The translations under genes were made by a program, and so were the position numbers. A DNA stretch of 64,000 nt from Streptococcus cristatus ATCC 51100 (lineage in GTDB: Bacteria > Bacillota > Bacilli > Lactobacillales > Streptococcaceae), in assembly GCF_000222765.1 (NCBI RefSeq), contig NZ_AFUE01000001.1, positions 95,971 through 159,970 of the forward strand. Reading direction: 5' to 3'. Shown piece by piece: positions 35,248 through 45,051 of this stretch. Positions within the stretch are counted from its first letter, which is position 1. Each line of letters opens with the position of its first letter. The notes beneath the pieces are model-generated. The model was not told the DNA's origin, did no database searches, and worked only from the letters and a program-made list of their open reading frames with translations.

Positions 35248-36645
35248 TCAATTTCTACTGTAATAAATCTGATGTGGTTGAAGCTGATTTTCTAATAGTT
35301 CATCAACTGTCACCAAAGTATAGCCGTTGTTCTTCAGATAGTCAAGAACGCTTGGCAGAGCATCGATGGACGTCTGATGGATATCATGCATGAGGATAAT
35401 AGATCCCGGCTGGGTCTTCACGATCTCCTGCATAATAGCCTTTGTATTACGCGTTTTCCAGTCAAGACTGTCCACGCTCCACATAATAAAGGACTGATCG
35501 ACAGCATTTTGAACCGTAGAATTGATGGCTCCATAAGGCGGTCTTGTGATCATAGGTCGGATACCAGTCGCCTTATAAATGGCTTCCTGAGTGTCTAAAA
35601 TTTCCTTTTTGGATTGATTCAGAGGTAACTTAGTCAAATCTGGATGGCTCCATGTATGGATGCCGAGCTGATGGCCTTCATCAAGGACACGTTTAGCCAG
35701 TTCTGGATTGGCAGCAACATTTTGTCCCACCATAAAGAAGGTTGCTTTAGCATTGTAGCGTTTCAGAATTTCCAAGGCCTGAGGAGTCGTTTTACTGTCG
35801 GGACCGTCATCAAAGGTCAGGGCAACCATTTTCTCATGCCGCTTGGTTTCATACTGCTGGTAAGCTTCCAAATCAGCCCCCTGTAAATATTCTGGACGGA
35901 TTAGATCATAAAAACTAGACAGAGGAACTGTCACGCTCGACACACCGTTGATTTCTTTGGGCAAACGAATGGAAAATAAACTATCCTCGTAATGAAAATT
36001 CCACTGGCTCAACTCTATTTCTCGGAGGGTATTTAAAGCTGCTGTTTGCTGACTTTCCTCCACCTGTCTAAAGGTCAGCTGACTGGTCAACTCCTTCAGG
36101 AAAATTTCCTTGGCAGCTTCTGGATTTTGAAACAGCTTGTCCAAAGTCACCGCTGTGCCTTCCTGATTGATATAAGTCGAGGCTACTTCTCTTGCTTCTT
36201 CAGACTTGATGTCTCTTTTTGAGATGCTGTAATCTTTTCGCTGAATGACTACTTCCTTGGTATTGGCCAGACTAGTAGACTTCTCCTCCGTATAGTAAAA
36301 GGTCAAAGCCGTCAAGTTTTCCTTCTGCTTCTTGTCATCTGAAATGCTCTGACTGTCCTGCAAGATTTTATCTTTGACACTTTGAAGAGGCTGCCCATTC
36401 ATCAGAGGATAAAAAGCTGCCACGTAATGGGTGCCAATCCTACCAGACTGCTTTTCGGCATTGTCAGCATGCTCTTGCTCTTCCTTGGCAATCACTTCTG
36501 TAACCTTTTTCTGGAACTCCTGTTCCTGAAACATTTCATAGATTCGTAGTCCGCCAAAAATAAGAAGTCCTAAGAAAAGCAGATTCAGAAGACTGAGAAT
36601 CAGTCTATATTTTCGTCTACGCTTCCTTTTATGTTGTCTTTTCAT
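35248..36645 (-). CDS. pgdA: Membrane-anchored polysaccharide deacetylase
   Basis: A 465-residue protein with a basic N-terminus and one membrane helix (about residues 12-32). A regulatory-looking DUF3298-like middle region follows, then a NodB deacetylase domain from about residue 265: TFDDGPDSKTT, HTWSHPDLTKL, RPPYG, and a late LMHDIHQTS. It fits the streptococcal peptidoglycan N-acetylglucosamine deacetylase PgdA, which confers lysozyme resistance. Another glycan substrate cannot be excluded. Confidence 0.8.
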   Translation of the reverse strand: MKRQHKRKRRRKYRLILSLLNLLFLGLLIFGGLRIYEMFQEQEFQKKVTEVIAKEEQEHADNAEKQSGRIGTHYVAAFYPLMNGQPLQSVKDKILQDSQSISDDKKQKENLTALTFYYTEEKSTSLANTKEVVIQRKDYSISKRDIKSEEAREVASTYINQEGTAVTLDKLFQNPEAAKEIFLKELTSQLTFRQVEESQQTAALNTLREIELSQWNFHYEDSLFSIRLPKEINGVSSVTVPLSSFYDLIRPEYLQGADLEAYQQYETKRHEKMVALTFDDGPDSKTTPQALEILKRYNAKATFFMVGQNVAANPELAKRVLDEGHQLGIHTWSHPDLTKLPLNQSKKEILDTQEAIYKATGIRPMITRPPYGAINSTVQNAVDQSFIMWSVDSLDWKTRNTKAIMQEIVKTQPGSIILMHDIHQTSIDALPSVLDYLKNNGYTLVTVDELLENQLQPHQIYYSRN

Positions 36646-36734
36646 CTATTATCCCCTAAGCTATTGTCATAAAATGATTCTGATGTTAAAAAACTTGTAT
36701 CTTACAAGTGCTAAAATACAAGTTTCACCTATTT

Positions 36735-37121
36735 TTAAAGACTTTTTTCTCGAATCACTTCGACCTTGTAGCCATCAGGATCTTTGATGAAATAATAATT
36801 CGGTGGATTTCCAGGCAGCCCTTTTGGTTCAGTCACTTCATAGCCCTTAGCAGCATGCTCAGCGTGCAAACCTTCCAAATCAGGCGTGCTAAGAGCAATA
36901 TGAGCAAAGCCATCACCGATTACATAAGGTCCGTGGTCATAATTATAAGTCAATTCAAGCTCATAATCATCTCCATCCAAACCGAGATAAACAATGGTAA
37001 AAGCGTGCTCTGGAAAGTCCTTGCGACGTAGTTCCTTGAATCCAAATGCATCTTCATAAAAGGCAATCGAAGCCTCTAAATTTTCCACTCGTAAACAAGT
37101 ATGCAACATTTTTGATGTCAT
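36735..37121 (-). CDS. gloA: Lactoylglutathione lyase (glyoxalase I)
   Basis: A 128-residue VOC-fold protein: MLHTCLRVENLEASIAFYEDAFGF, ELELTYNYDHGPY and GFAHIALSTPDLE, with the C-terminal FIKDPDGYKVEVI. The candidate metal ligands are the conserved His and Glu in these segments (H7, E56, H74, E123 by count). It detoxifies methylglyoxal. Preceded by GAGAGG; single gene by spacing. Confidence 0.9.
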   Translation of the reverse strand: MTSKMLHTCLRVENLEASIAFYEDAFGFKELRRKDFPEHAFTIVYLGLDGDDYELELTYNYDHGPYVIGDGFAHIALSTPDLEGLHAEHAAKGYEVTEPKGLPGNPPNYYFIKDPDGYKVEVIREKSL

Positions 37122-37195
37122 AGTTGTACCTCTCTCATTTCTTTCTTTTATTATACCGCAAAAGCAGTCAAATTTGAAATAATATGAAAAGTTTT

Positions 37196-38575
37196 TCAGC
37201 TTTTGCTAATTCGTTTTCTAATATCTGACCTAAGGGGAACTTTGATTTCAAAGATGGTTCCACGCGGTTTGTTGTCTTTGACTGTAATGGTTCCTTTTAA
37301 GGCGTCCACGATTTGTTTCGCCAAGGATAGTCCTAGTCCAAATCCACCTTTTTGACGAGTCCGTGCCTTATCCACCCGATAAAAACGATCGAAGACTTTT
37401 TTCTTGTCATCGCCCGCAATCCCTGGACCATTGTCAGAAATACGCAAGGTCAAGCTCCGATCATTGGCGGAAGCCACGAAATAGATCTCTCCATCTTCTT
37501 CCGTGTATTTGATAGCATTATCAAAAAGGATGGTCATAACCTGCTTGAGCAAGACCTTGTCTGTCGTGATTGATTTTGAAACCAGATTTTTGAAATCAAA
37601 GACCTTGTCGCTTTCCTCTGCAATAATAGCATAGTTAGAAAAAGCTGTCGTGAAGAAGTCTGGTGTGACTTCACCGTATTCTGGCTTGATACCGTCATCG
37701 CGCCGAGCTAGGTTGAGTAAGTTGGTGGTCAACAGGCGCATATTTCGCACTTCCTCTAAACTGGACGCGATACTCTCACTAGACTCCATAATCGTAGCCT
37801 CGGGCTTACGGAAAAGAGATTCCAGACGATTTTGCAGCACAGCTAGAGGCGTCCGCAATTCGTGGCTAGCATTTTCAACAAAGGATTTCTGCTTCTGCAT
37901 GCTATCCAAGAGAGGCTTGACACTCATCCGCGCCAGATAGATACTGGCAATCAAGGAAATACCCCAGAAACTAATCATGACGATGGCAATCAGCTTTTCA
38001 TGCTTTTCGCTAGTCTGCTCCAGCTGGCTGATACTAGTCATGACAACTGCGTATTTGACATTTTCAATTTCATCATTTGGATCAATGTCAAACATATAGG
38101 CCCGATAACTCTCGACCTGTCCATAGCTATTAGTTAGTTGTATTTGCTTGATCTGATTAAGAAAGCGTTTGTTAAATTTAATCGCATCAAAGTTTAAAAA
38201 GCTATTTTTTGCTGATACATTCTGATAATCATCATTCAAAAGAATAGCTGAAGTATTGGCGCTAACATTTACCCTACCCGGTTCCTCAATCTTGATATCA
38301 TGAGCTTGCACAGACTCTGAATCTCTGTTCTCTGAATCCTTATTCTCTGGCTGTTGGTATTGCCGGCCCGTCGTCCGATAGGCTAGATTGGCTACCCAGG
38401 CGGGATTTTGACTGAGACTTTTGAGATTATCATCAACGGTCGTGTAAAGGCTAGAGCGCATGACTTGGATAATAATGAGCGTCATGGCCGAAAAAATCAG
38501 GGTGAACACACCAAAATAGCGAATGAAATAAGAAAAATCATCCGCATATAAGGCTTTTTTGAGTTTATTCAGCAT
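37196..38575 (-). CDS. ciaH: CiaH sensor histidine kinase
   Basis: A 459-residue kinase with two membrane helices (about residues 20-42 and 196-216) bounding an extracellular sensor domain. The H box is [15 protein letters not shown], the N box [12 protein letters not shown], and the G boxes RISDNGPGI and [12 protein letters not shown]. It overlaps the ciaR stop by 11 nt. CiaRH controls competence, beta-lactam tolerance, envelope stress and small RNAs in streptococci. Confidence 0.93.
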   Translation of the reverse strand: MLNKLKKALYADDFSYFIRYFGVFTLIFSAMTLIIIQVMRSSLYTTVDDNLKSLSQNPAWVANLAYRTTGRQYQQPENKDSENRDSESVQAHDIKIEEPGRVNVSANTSAILLNDDYQNVSAKNSFLNFDAIKFNKRFLNQIKQIQLTNSYGQVESYRAYMFDIDPNDEIENVKYAVVMTSISQLEQTSEKHEKLIAIVMISFWGISLIASIYLARMSVKPLLDSMQKQKSFVENASHELRTPLAVLQNRLESLFRKPEATIMESSESIASSLEEVRNMRLLTTNLLNLARRDDGIKPEYGEVTPDFFTTAFSNYAIIAEESDKVFDFKNLVSKSITTDKVLLKQVMTILFDNAIKYTEEDGEIYFVASANDRSLTLRISDNGPGIAGDDKKKVFDRFYRVDKARTRQKGGFGLGLSLAKQIVDALKGTITVKDNKPRGTIFEIKVPLRSDIRKRISKS

Positions 38576-39239
38576 TCTTTAAAATGTAACCGACACTGCG
38601 AAGGGTTTGAAGATTATTCGCAAAAGCCGTTCCTTTCAATTTTTTCCGAATCTTAGATACATAGACTTCCACCACAGAAATCGTTGTATCGCTGTCAAAG
38701 CCCCACAAACGATCGAAGATTTGAGTCTTGGGCAAAATAACATTCTGATTCTGAAGGAAGTATACCAACAAATCAAACTCTTTACCCAGTAGCTCAACTT
38801 CTCTTCCATCTACCAAGGTCGAATTGGTCGAAAGATTGACCGTCACATCGCCATAGGAAAGGGTATTTTCATTAAACTTACCAGAGCGTTTGAGCAAGGC
38901 CTGAATCCGCATCTTCAGCTCTTCCAGATAAAATGGCTTGGTTAGGTAATCGTCAGCTCCGAGTTCAAAACCATGGCCTTTATCATCGATACTTTCCTTG
39001 GCAGTCATGATGAGGACAGGAGTGCTCACCCCTTTTTCACGCAATTCTTTGAGTACTTGGAAGCCATCTTTTTCAGGAAGCATCAAGTCCAGTAGAATCA
39101 GGTCATACACGCCACTTTCTGCCTCGTATAAGCCTTCTTCGCCGTCAAAGATCTGCATAACATCTGCAAAATCATCTAAAAAATCAAATACTGAGTTTGA
39201 CAGACCGAGGTCATCCTCCACTAATAGAATCTTAATCAT
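38565..39239 (-). CDS. ciaR: CiaR response regulator
   Basis: A 224-residue OmpR-type regulator, nearly superimposable on the streptococcal CiaR that I know: receiver with the phospho-Asp in [14 protein letters not shown] and the K in YLTKPFY, then a winged helix with [10 protein letters not shown]. It binds TTTAAG-N5-TTTAAG repeats. Two such repeats are seen in this window, one upstream of the preceding gene. The GGGAGGAACAG ribosome site sits just before ATG. Confidence 0.97.
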   Translation of the reverse strand: MIKILLVEDDLGLSNSVFDFLDDFADVMQIFDGEEGLYEAESGVYDLILLDLMLPEKDGFQVLKELREKGVSTPVLIMTAKESIDDKGHGFELGADDYLTKPFYLEELKMRIQALLKRSGKFNENTLSYGDVTVNLSTNSTLVDGREVELLGKEFDLLVYFLQNQNVILPKTQIFDRLWGFDSDTTISVVEVYVSKIRKKLKGTAFANNLQTLRSVGYILKNAE

Positions 39240-39359
39240 CCTGTTCCTCCCTTTCTAGAAAAAGCTTATGCTGTGTAGTTTAAATTGAGACATGGTAAAC
39301 ACTTCTCATTCTATCTTCACTTATCTTTTTCTATTATATCATGACTTGTCGAAAATGCT

Positions 39360-39800
39360 TTAAGAATTTGTTGTTTTCGAGTTATTTTCGTTATTCTTAT
39401 CATCTTTTGTTGTGCCGTCAGCGTTTGATGGCTTCTTTTTTGATTGATTTCCTTCTTGTGGTCCCCCTGGTTGACCATTTCCTTGTGGTGGCTGGCCTCC
39501 ACCTCCAGGACCGCCTTGACCATCTTGACCGTTTTGCCCCCCCATCTGTGGTGGCATACCATTTTCATTTCCCTGCCCCTGACCTTGAGGAGTTTGTCCG
39601 CCTTGACCTGGCATCTTGCCATCTTGCTTGTTTTGCTGAGGCATAGTGGCTTGTTGCGCTGAGCTCTGTTGCGGACTTTTCTGGGTCAAGGCACCAATTC
39701 CATAGCCACCAATTGCTCCGACAGCTAAAGAGGCACTAGCTACTGCTGTCATCCACCATTTGGTACTCTTTTTAACTACAATCATTTTTTCCATATCCAT
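39360..39800 (-). CDS. Gly/Gln/Pro-rich secreted protein upstream of ciaR
   Basis: The 146-residue protein has one membrane or signal segment (about residues 16-37, WMTAVASASLAVGAIGGYGIG) and then a low-complexity tail rich in G, Q, N and P, ending in an acidic/lysine stretch. No catalytic motif. It directly precedes ciaRH and has a strong CiaR-box promoter. In S. mutans a small secreted protein, CiaX, heads the ciaXRH operon; this gene holds the same position, but homology is not shown. Confidence 0.7.
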   Translation of the reverse strand: MDMEKMIVVKKSTKWWMTAVASASLAVGAIGGYGIGALTQKSPQQSSAQQATMPQQNKQDGKMPGQGGQTPQGQGQGNENGMPPQMGGQNGQDGQGGPGGGGQPPQGNGQPGGPQEGNQSKKKPSNADGTTKDDKNNENNSKTTNS

Positions 39801-39905
39801 TTTAAAGTTTTCCTCTTTCTAAATTTTGTATTTCATGGATTTTAACACTATGAAGCAATATAAAGTTTGATTACACAAGTTCACATCTTTTCACGTGCTA
39901 GAGTT

Positions 39906-39949
39906 ATTATAGGGAGTTTTGCTTAAACGGGACTGAATTTTTTCTTAAA
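39906..39949 (-). promoter_or_regulatory. CiaR-controlled promoter with three phased repeats
   Basis: On the minus strand: TTTAAG (39949-39944), N5, ATTCAG (39938-39933), N5, TTTAAG (39927-39922), N10, TATAAT (39911-39906). The last two copies have exactly the CiaR TTTAAG-N5-TTTAAG spacing with a consensus -10. The outer perfect copy adds a third unit at the same 11-bp period. Confidence 0.75.
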
Positions 39950-39979
39950 GAAGACTGAAACTATGGGATTCTAAGCAAC

Positions 39980-40012
39980 AAAAAAGACCAGACTTTATAA
40001 TCTGATCTTTTC
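39980..40012 (-). terminator. Terminator after pepN
   Basis: Inverted arms around AAAGACCAGA and TCTGATCTTT (39985-40010) with one mismatch lie seven bases after the pepN stop; the minus strand continues with TTTTTTG. This separates pepN from the CiaR-box promoter. Confidence 0.75.
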
Positions 40013-40018
40013 ATTAGG

Positions 40019-42562
40019 CTAAACTGATGCCTTGATTGCATTTTCCACCGCTGCTTTTTCACGGGCAATCAAGTCAACACGCGCTGCGATTTCCTTAATT
40101 CCCATGCTGATATTACGGCTGATAGCCATATCGTCCAGCTGCGGTTCAAAGAAGGCCTTGTATTCTGCTAGTCTTTCTGCTGTCTTGAAGGCATTAGCTG
40201 GATAAATGACGAATTTGTCGAAGCTCATGTCGCCACCCAAAGCCGCTTTAATCCACTCCCAATTCTCACGCGCCCAAGTCCAAGCAGTAGCTTGAGTAAA
40301 TTGATGATTCAAGAGAGGGAAATACCAACTCATGGCCAAATCTTGTGGTTTCACAATATCCTTGTTTTTCAAAGATTCCAAGATACGAGCAAGTGTTTCT
40401 GCGTCCTTAGTATAAGCCAAAGCAGATGCCAATTGACGTTTGAAGCTGCCGTCAACTGTCGAAACATAATCATTCAAGTATTGGTCAGCCAATTCTTTGC
40501 TCTCATAATGCTTGATTTGATTGATGAGAATATGCAAGCGAATAGCTGCAGGCAATTTCTCTAAGTCCTCTTGATGAGCGGCAAAAATGCGACTTGCTTC
40601 TTGGCTTGCTGCTTGATCGTCAGCTGAAATCAGACTTCCTACAACGATCTGACGAACCAACTCATCTTCATCACTTTCGCCTTCTTGTACTTCAAAGCCT
40701 AGACGGTCAAAGTTGAATTTGCTAAGTTTAAGAACCAATTCATGATAGGCTTTCTCGCACTCGCTTCCTTCGTCCACAAACAGCTTAAGACCATTCAAAA
40801 CAGCTTTGACTCCTGAAACAACCAAATAGGAGGTTTCTTCTGTTAGTTTTTCAATAACTGGAACCAAATCAGCAAATGAAATGCTGCCTGCTTCAGCTAA
40901 AAGACGGCGCTCTTGCACCACTTGAAGCTTGCTGGTACTATCCAAGTCTGTAATACCCTCTAAAATCTGCTCAAGCAAGACACCTTGATAGTCCGTGATA
41001 TAGTGGGCTGTGTTTTCTGTATTAAAGCGCAGAGCACCTTGGTTTTGAGCAGCCAAGGCAGAGTAATTTGGAATTTCCAGGGTTTCTGTCTCCAGCGTAT
41101 CTGGCAAACCTTTCCAATTACTATTTAAAGGCAAGACCCAAGTGCGTTTCTTATCTTCGTGCTCCCCGATAAAGAATTGTTTTTGAGAGAGTTTCAATGT
41201 ATCGTTTTCTACTGTAGCCGTCAAAACAGGGTATCCTGGCTGTTCCAACCAAGAGTCCATAAAGGCTGCTACATCACGACCAGAAGCAGCTCCCAAGGCA
41301 TTCCAAAGATCACGACCGATGGTATTTCCATACTGGTGTTTAGCAAAGTAAGCGTTCAATCCTTTAGCAAAGGCCTCATCACCCAACCAACGACGAAGCA
41401 TGTGCATAAGGCGGCTTCCCTTGGCGTAAACGATAGCCGGATCAAACAAAGTATTGATTTCGTCGGGGTGCTTCACCTCTACATGGACAGACTGAACTCC
41501 GTCTGTCGCATCTCGTTTGAGCGCCAAAGGCACACCTGTGGTTTGGAAATTCTCAAAGATATTCCAGCTTGGTTCAATCGCATTGACACAGACGTATTCC
41601 ATCATGTTGGCAAAGCTTTCATTGAGCCAGAGGTCATCCCACCACTTCATTGTGACCAAGTTACCAAACCATTGGTGAGCCAACTCATGGGCGATAACAA
41701 GTGCCACATCTTGACGGCTGGATACCGTAGAATTTTCATCTACCAAGAGGTAAATTTCGCGATAGGTCACCAGACCCCAGTTTTCCATAGCACCAGATGA
41801 AAAGTCCGGCAAGGCTACGTGCAGCGACTGAGGAATCGGATATTTGACACCATAATATTCTTCGTAAAATTCAATAGAGCGAACCGCAATGTCCAAAGCA
41901 AATTCTAAGTTGCTAGCTGGGTGAGCCTTGGTTGCATAAACACCGACCAAAGTGCCGTTTTTAGTTTTAGCAGTAATGCCTTGCATATCCCCAGCAGCAA
42001 AGGCCAAAAGATAAGAAGACATGCGAGGCGTTCTTTCAAACTTCCAAATGCCTGTCGCTTTCCGGTTTTCAACGTCGATTTCAGGCATATTAGACAAAGC
42101 TAGTTCGCCTTCTGCTTGGTCAAATTTCAATGCCAAATCAAAAGTCGCTTTAGCTTCTGGCTCATCCACGCTAGGAAAGGCTTCACGGGCAAAATGGCTC
42201 TCAAATTGCGTGGAAATGATCTCTTTTTTCACTCCATCTACTGTATAGTAAGATGGGTAAATCCCCGTCATATTATCTGTAATCTTACCTGTATAGGTCA
42301 AGGTTACTTCCACAGGACCCGCTGATGCCAATTCAACGTAAAGAGCTTCATTATCATTATCAAGAGTGAAGGGACGAGCTTGTCCAGCCACTTCTACGGC
42401 CTCAATCGTCAAATCCTTTTGGTGCAAGGAAATTTTCTCAGCTTTGGCTTCACCGGTAATGGTAACTTTCCCTGAGAAAGTCTTATCCGCACGATTTAAA
42501 TCCAAAAAGAGATCATAGTGCTCTGGAACAAAAGTATCAATAAAATGTGCAACTGCTTGCAT
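40019..42562 (-). CDS. pepN: Aminopeptidase N
   Basis: An 847-residue M1 metallopeptidase: the substrate-binding GAMENWG, then HELAHQWFGNLVTMKWWDDLWLNESFA, in register, giving the HExxH zinc ligands and the distal Glu. The C-terminal ERAP1-like helical domain is complete. It removes N-terminal residues from peptides for nutrition. The start at 42562 has GAGGAGAAAA upstream; the longer open frame to 42622 is not supported. In streptococci pepN normally neighbours ciaRH, as here. Confidence 0.95.
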   Translation of the reverse strand: MQAVAHFIDTFVPEHYDLFLDLNRADKTFSGKVTITGEAKAEKISLHQKDLTIEAVEVAGQARPFTLDNDNEALYVELASAGPVEVTLTYTGKITDNMTGIYPSYYTVDGVKKEIISTQFESHFAREAFPSVDEPEAKATFDLALKFDQAEGELALSNMPEIDVENRKATGIWKFERTPRMSSYLLAFAAGDMQGITAKTKNGTLVGVYATKAHPASNLEFALDIAVRSIEFYEEYYGVKYPIPQSLHVALPDFSSGAMENWGLVTYREIYLLVDENSTVSSRQDVALVIAHELAHQWFGNLVTMKWWDDLWLNESFANMMEYVCVNAIEPSWNIFENFQTTGVPLALKRDATDGVQSVHVEVKHPDEINTLFDPAIVYAKGSRLMHMLRRWLGDEAFAKGLNAYFAKHQYGNTIGRDLWNALGAASGRDVAAFMDSWLEQPGYPVLTATVENDTLKLSQKQFFIGEHEDKKRTWVLPLNSNWKGLPDTLETETLEIPNYSALAAQNQGALRFNTENTAHYITDYQGVLLEQILEGITDLDSTSKLQVVQERRLLAEAGSISFADLVPVIEKLTEETSYLVVSGVKAVLNGLKLFVDEGSECEKAYHELVLKLSKFNFDRLGFEVQEGESDEDELVRQIVVGSLISADDQAASQEASRIFAAHQEDLEKLPAAIRLHILINQIKHYESKELADQYLNDYVSTVDGSFKRQLASALAYTKDAETLARILESLKNKDIVKPQDLAMSWYFPLLNHQFTQATAWTWARENWEWIKAALGGDMSFDKFVIYPANAFKTAERLAEYKAFFEPQLDDMAISRNISMGIKEIAARVDLIAREKAAVENAIKASV

Positions 42563-42750
42563 GTTTTTCTCCTCATCTAATTGAAGGGGCTGGTAATAAA
42601 CCAACCTCCATTCAAGATTCATCTCTTACTATTCTACCATATTTAGTGACTTTATACTCATTCCAACTGACTCAAAATTGATTTTTGACTTCAAACATAA
42701 AGTAATCATTTTAAAGACATCCTGTTATTCTCTTTTCTCCTCCTCAAAAC

Positions 42751-42774
42751 AAAAAAGACAAGCTTAGCCTGTCT
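42751..42774 (-). terminator. Terminator of the pst-phoU operon
   Basis: Arms AGACAAGC (42756-42763) and GCCTGTCT (42767-42774) with a three-base loop are followed by a T run on the minus strand, 13 bases after the phoU stop. Confidence 0.75.
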
Positions 42775-42786
42775 CTTTAACATATA

Positions 42787-43440
42787 TTATAATTCAATAA
42801 TTTTACCCGTTTCAAAGTAAACGACCCATTCGCAGATGTTTTTGGCATAATCGCCGATACGTTCCAAGAAAGAAATAACCTGGAAATAATCACGGCCAGT
42901 AACGATGGCTTCAGGATTTTTCTTGATTTCTTCCGTAGCCAGGTCACGAATGCTATCAAAATAATGGTTGATTTTTTCATCCATAGCTGCTACCTCATAG
43001 GCTTGATCTACAGAACCATTTAGGTAGAGATCAAGGGCAGCTTCAACGAAATTTTTCACATCGCGACCCATCTTTTTAATTTCGTCCTCGACAGCTGGAA
43101 TACGCTGCTCGCCCTTCATACGAATAGCCGCTTTTGCAATGGATACCGCATGGTCTCCCATACGCTCTAAGTCTGAAACAGCCTTGAGAACAGTCAAGAC
43201 AGTTCGAAGGTCTTGAGAAACAGGTTGTTGGAGGGCAATCATTTCAAATGATTTCTTTTCCAATTTCACTTCATATTCGTTTACTTCTGCATCATCTTCG
43301 ATGACTTCCTTTGCCAAGTCACGGTCATGTGTGACAAAAGCACGCACGGTGCGGTTGATTTGTGAGAGCACTTCTTGTCCCATTGCGTAGAACTGATTGT
43401 GCAATTTCTCCAAATCTTCTTCAAATTGAGATCGTAACAT
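42787..43440 (-). CDS. phoU: PhoU phosphate regulator
   Basis: A 217-residue protein of two PhoU three-helix bundles. The metal-binding pattern is EVNEYEVKLEKK and later MGDHAVSIAKAA and RIGDYAKNICEW. PhoU restrains phosphate uptake via the Pst transporter and signals to the kinase. Two adjacent ATGs exist; the second lies seven bases from GGAG and is chosen. Last gene of the pst operon. Confidence 0.93.
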   Translation of the reverse strand: MLRSQFEEDLEKLHNQFYAMGQEVLSQINRTVRAFVTHDRDLAKEVIEDDAEVNEYEVKLEKKSFEMIALQQPVSQDLRTVLTVLKAVSDLERMGDHAVSIAKAAIRMKGEQRIPAVEDEIKKMGRDVKNFVEAALDLYLNGSVDQAYEVAAMDEKINHYFDSIRDLATEEIKKNPEAIVTGRDYFQVISFLERIGDYAKNICEWVVYFETGKIIEL

Positions 43441-43451
43441 CATTCAACTCC

Positions 43452-44210
43452 TTATCCAAATTTTCCTGTAATATAATCTTCTGTTTCCTTATTTTGTGGG
43501 TTGAGGAACATCTCCTTAGTATCATTAAACTCCATCAAATCGCCACCCAAGAAGAAGCCTGTTTTATCCGAAAGCCGAGAAGCCTGCTGCATGGAGCGCG
43601 TCACCAAGAGCATGGTATAGGTGTCCTTAAGTCCATAGAGAGTTTCCTCAATTTTACCCGCAGAGATTGGATCTAGCGCTGACGTTGGCTCATCCAAGAG
43701 GATAATTTTCGGACTGGTAGCCAAAACGCGTGCTACACAAATCCGCTGCTGTTGACCACCAGAGAGACCGATAGCGGAATCATGTAAACGGTCTTTCACT
43801 TCGTCCCAAATAGAAGCCCCAATCAAGGAACGCTCCACCGCTTCATCTAAAACCTGTTTATCCTTAATACCATTGATGCGCAGTCCATAGACAACATTTT
43901 CATAAATGGTCATTGGGAAGGGATTAGGTTGCTGGAACACCATGCCAATCTCTTTGCGCAACTCCACCGTATCTGTCCGAGGACTGTAGATATTGTGTCC
44001 GTTATAGATGACCGTGCCAGTCGTAGTGACTTCAGGATTCAAATCTCCCATGCGGTTGATAGCCTTAAGCAAGGTGGATTTCCCTGAACCGGACGGTCCA
44101 ATCAAGGCAGTGATTTCATTAGGCATAAAGTCCAAGGAGACACTATTGAGTGCTTTCTTTTTATTATAATAAACCGACAAGTCCTTGACTTGCAAAATAG
44201 GTTCTGTCAT
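43452..44210 (-). CDS. pstB: Phosphate ABC transporter ATPase PstB (second copy)
   Basis: A 252-residue ABC ATPase: Walker [13 protein letters not shown], signature [15 protein letters not shown], Walker [13 protein letters not shown]. The H-loop region reads [10 protein letters not shown], with R in place of the usual H, which is common in the second streptococcal PstB. It follows the other pstB by 27 bp. Tandem pstB genes are normal in streptococci. Confidence 0.92.
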   Translation of the reverse strand: MTEPILQVKDLSVYYNKKKALNSVSLDFMPNEITALIGPSGSGKSTLLKAINRMGDLNPEVTTTGTVIYNGHNIYSPRTDTVELRKEIGMVFQQPNPFPMTIYENVVYGLRINGIKDKQVLDEAVERSLIGASIWDEVKDRLHDSAIGLSGGQQQRICVARVLATSPKIILLDEPTSALDPISAGKIEETLYGLKDTYTMLLVTRSMQQASRLSDKTGFFLGGDLMEFNDTKEMFLNPQNKETEDYITGKFG

Positions 44211-44237
44211 AAGTTCATTCCTTTAGTTTCTTCACCT

Positions 44238-45041
44238 CTAACCAAAATGACCAGAAACATAGTCATTGGTCGACTGCAGTTTGGCATTTTGGAAGATATT
44301 GGCAGTCTTGTCGTACTCAATCAAATCTCCTAGATAAAAGAAGCCGGTGTAGTCACTGGCCCGGGCAGCCTGCTGCATATTGTGAGTTACGATGATGATC
44401 GTATAGTCCTTTTTGAGCTCAAACATAGTCTCTTCCAGCTGCATGGTCGCAATCGGATCCAGCGCAGAAGCCGGCTCGTCCATAAGCAAGATATCTGGCT
44501 TGACCGAAATAGCTCGGGCAATACAGAGTCGCTGCTGCTGGCCGCCTGACAAAGTCAAGGCTGACTTATGAAGATCATCCTTGACTTGGTCCCAAAGTGC
44601 GGCTTGTTTGAGCGAAGTTTCAACAAGTTCATCCAAAATATTTTTATCTTTTACACCAGCTCGTTCATGGGCAAAGGTAATGTTGCGATAAATAGACTTA
44701 GCAAATGGATTGGGCCGTTGGAAGACCATGCCGATGTGCTTACGCATTTCGTAAACGTTGATATCAGACCGATTGACGTCTATTCCTTGGTAAAGAATTT
44801 GCCCTGTTACCTTGGCAATATCAATCGTGTCATTCATACGGTTGAGACTGCGGAGATAGGTCGATTTCCCTGAGCCAGACGGACCAATCAGAGCTGTGAT
44901 TTTATTCTTTTCAAACTGCATATCAATGCCCTTGATGGATTCTTTTTTACCGTAGTAAACATGCAAATCCTTGGTCGAAAGGGCTACCTTTTCTTCAGGA
45001 AAAGTAATGATATGTTTTTCATTCCAATTATATTCTGTCAT
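44238..45041 (-). CDS. pstB: Phosphate ABC transporter ATPase PstB (first copy)
   Basis: A 267-residue ABC ATPase with Walker [13 protein letters not shown], signature [15 protein letters not shown], Walker B ILLMDEPASALDP and a canonical VTHNMQQAAR H-loop, unlike its neighbour. The N-terminus is longer by about 15 residues. The two PstB proteins may form a heterodimer in which only one H-loop is canonical (inference). Confidence 0.92.
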   Translation of the reverse strand: MTEYNWNEKHIITFPEEKVALSTKDLHVYYGKKESIKGIDMQFEKNKITALIGPSGSGKSTYLRSLNRMNDTIDIAKVTGQILYQGIDVNRSDINVYEMRKHIGMVFQRPNPFAKSIYRNITFAHERAGVKDKNILDELVETSLKQAALWDQVKDDLHKSALTLSGGQQQRLCIARAISVKPDILLMDEPASALDPIATMQLEETMFELKKDYTIIIVTHNMQQAARASDYTGFFYLGDLIEYDKTANIFQNAKLQSTNDYVSGHFG

Positions 45042-45051
45042 TGCTTCTCCT

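Noticed and set aside
39347-39365. TTTAAG on the plus strand near 39357 as a CiaR box for ciaR
   Set aside because: It is a single copy with no second hexamer at the 11-bp period and has the wrong orientation for ciaR.
39317-39646. Reading frames on both strands overlapping the low-complexity gene
   Set aside because: The biased composition of the Gly/Gln-rich gene opens other frames; none has a ribosome site or signal peptide.
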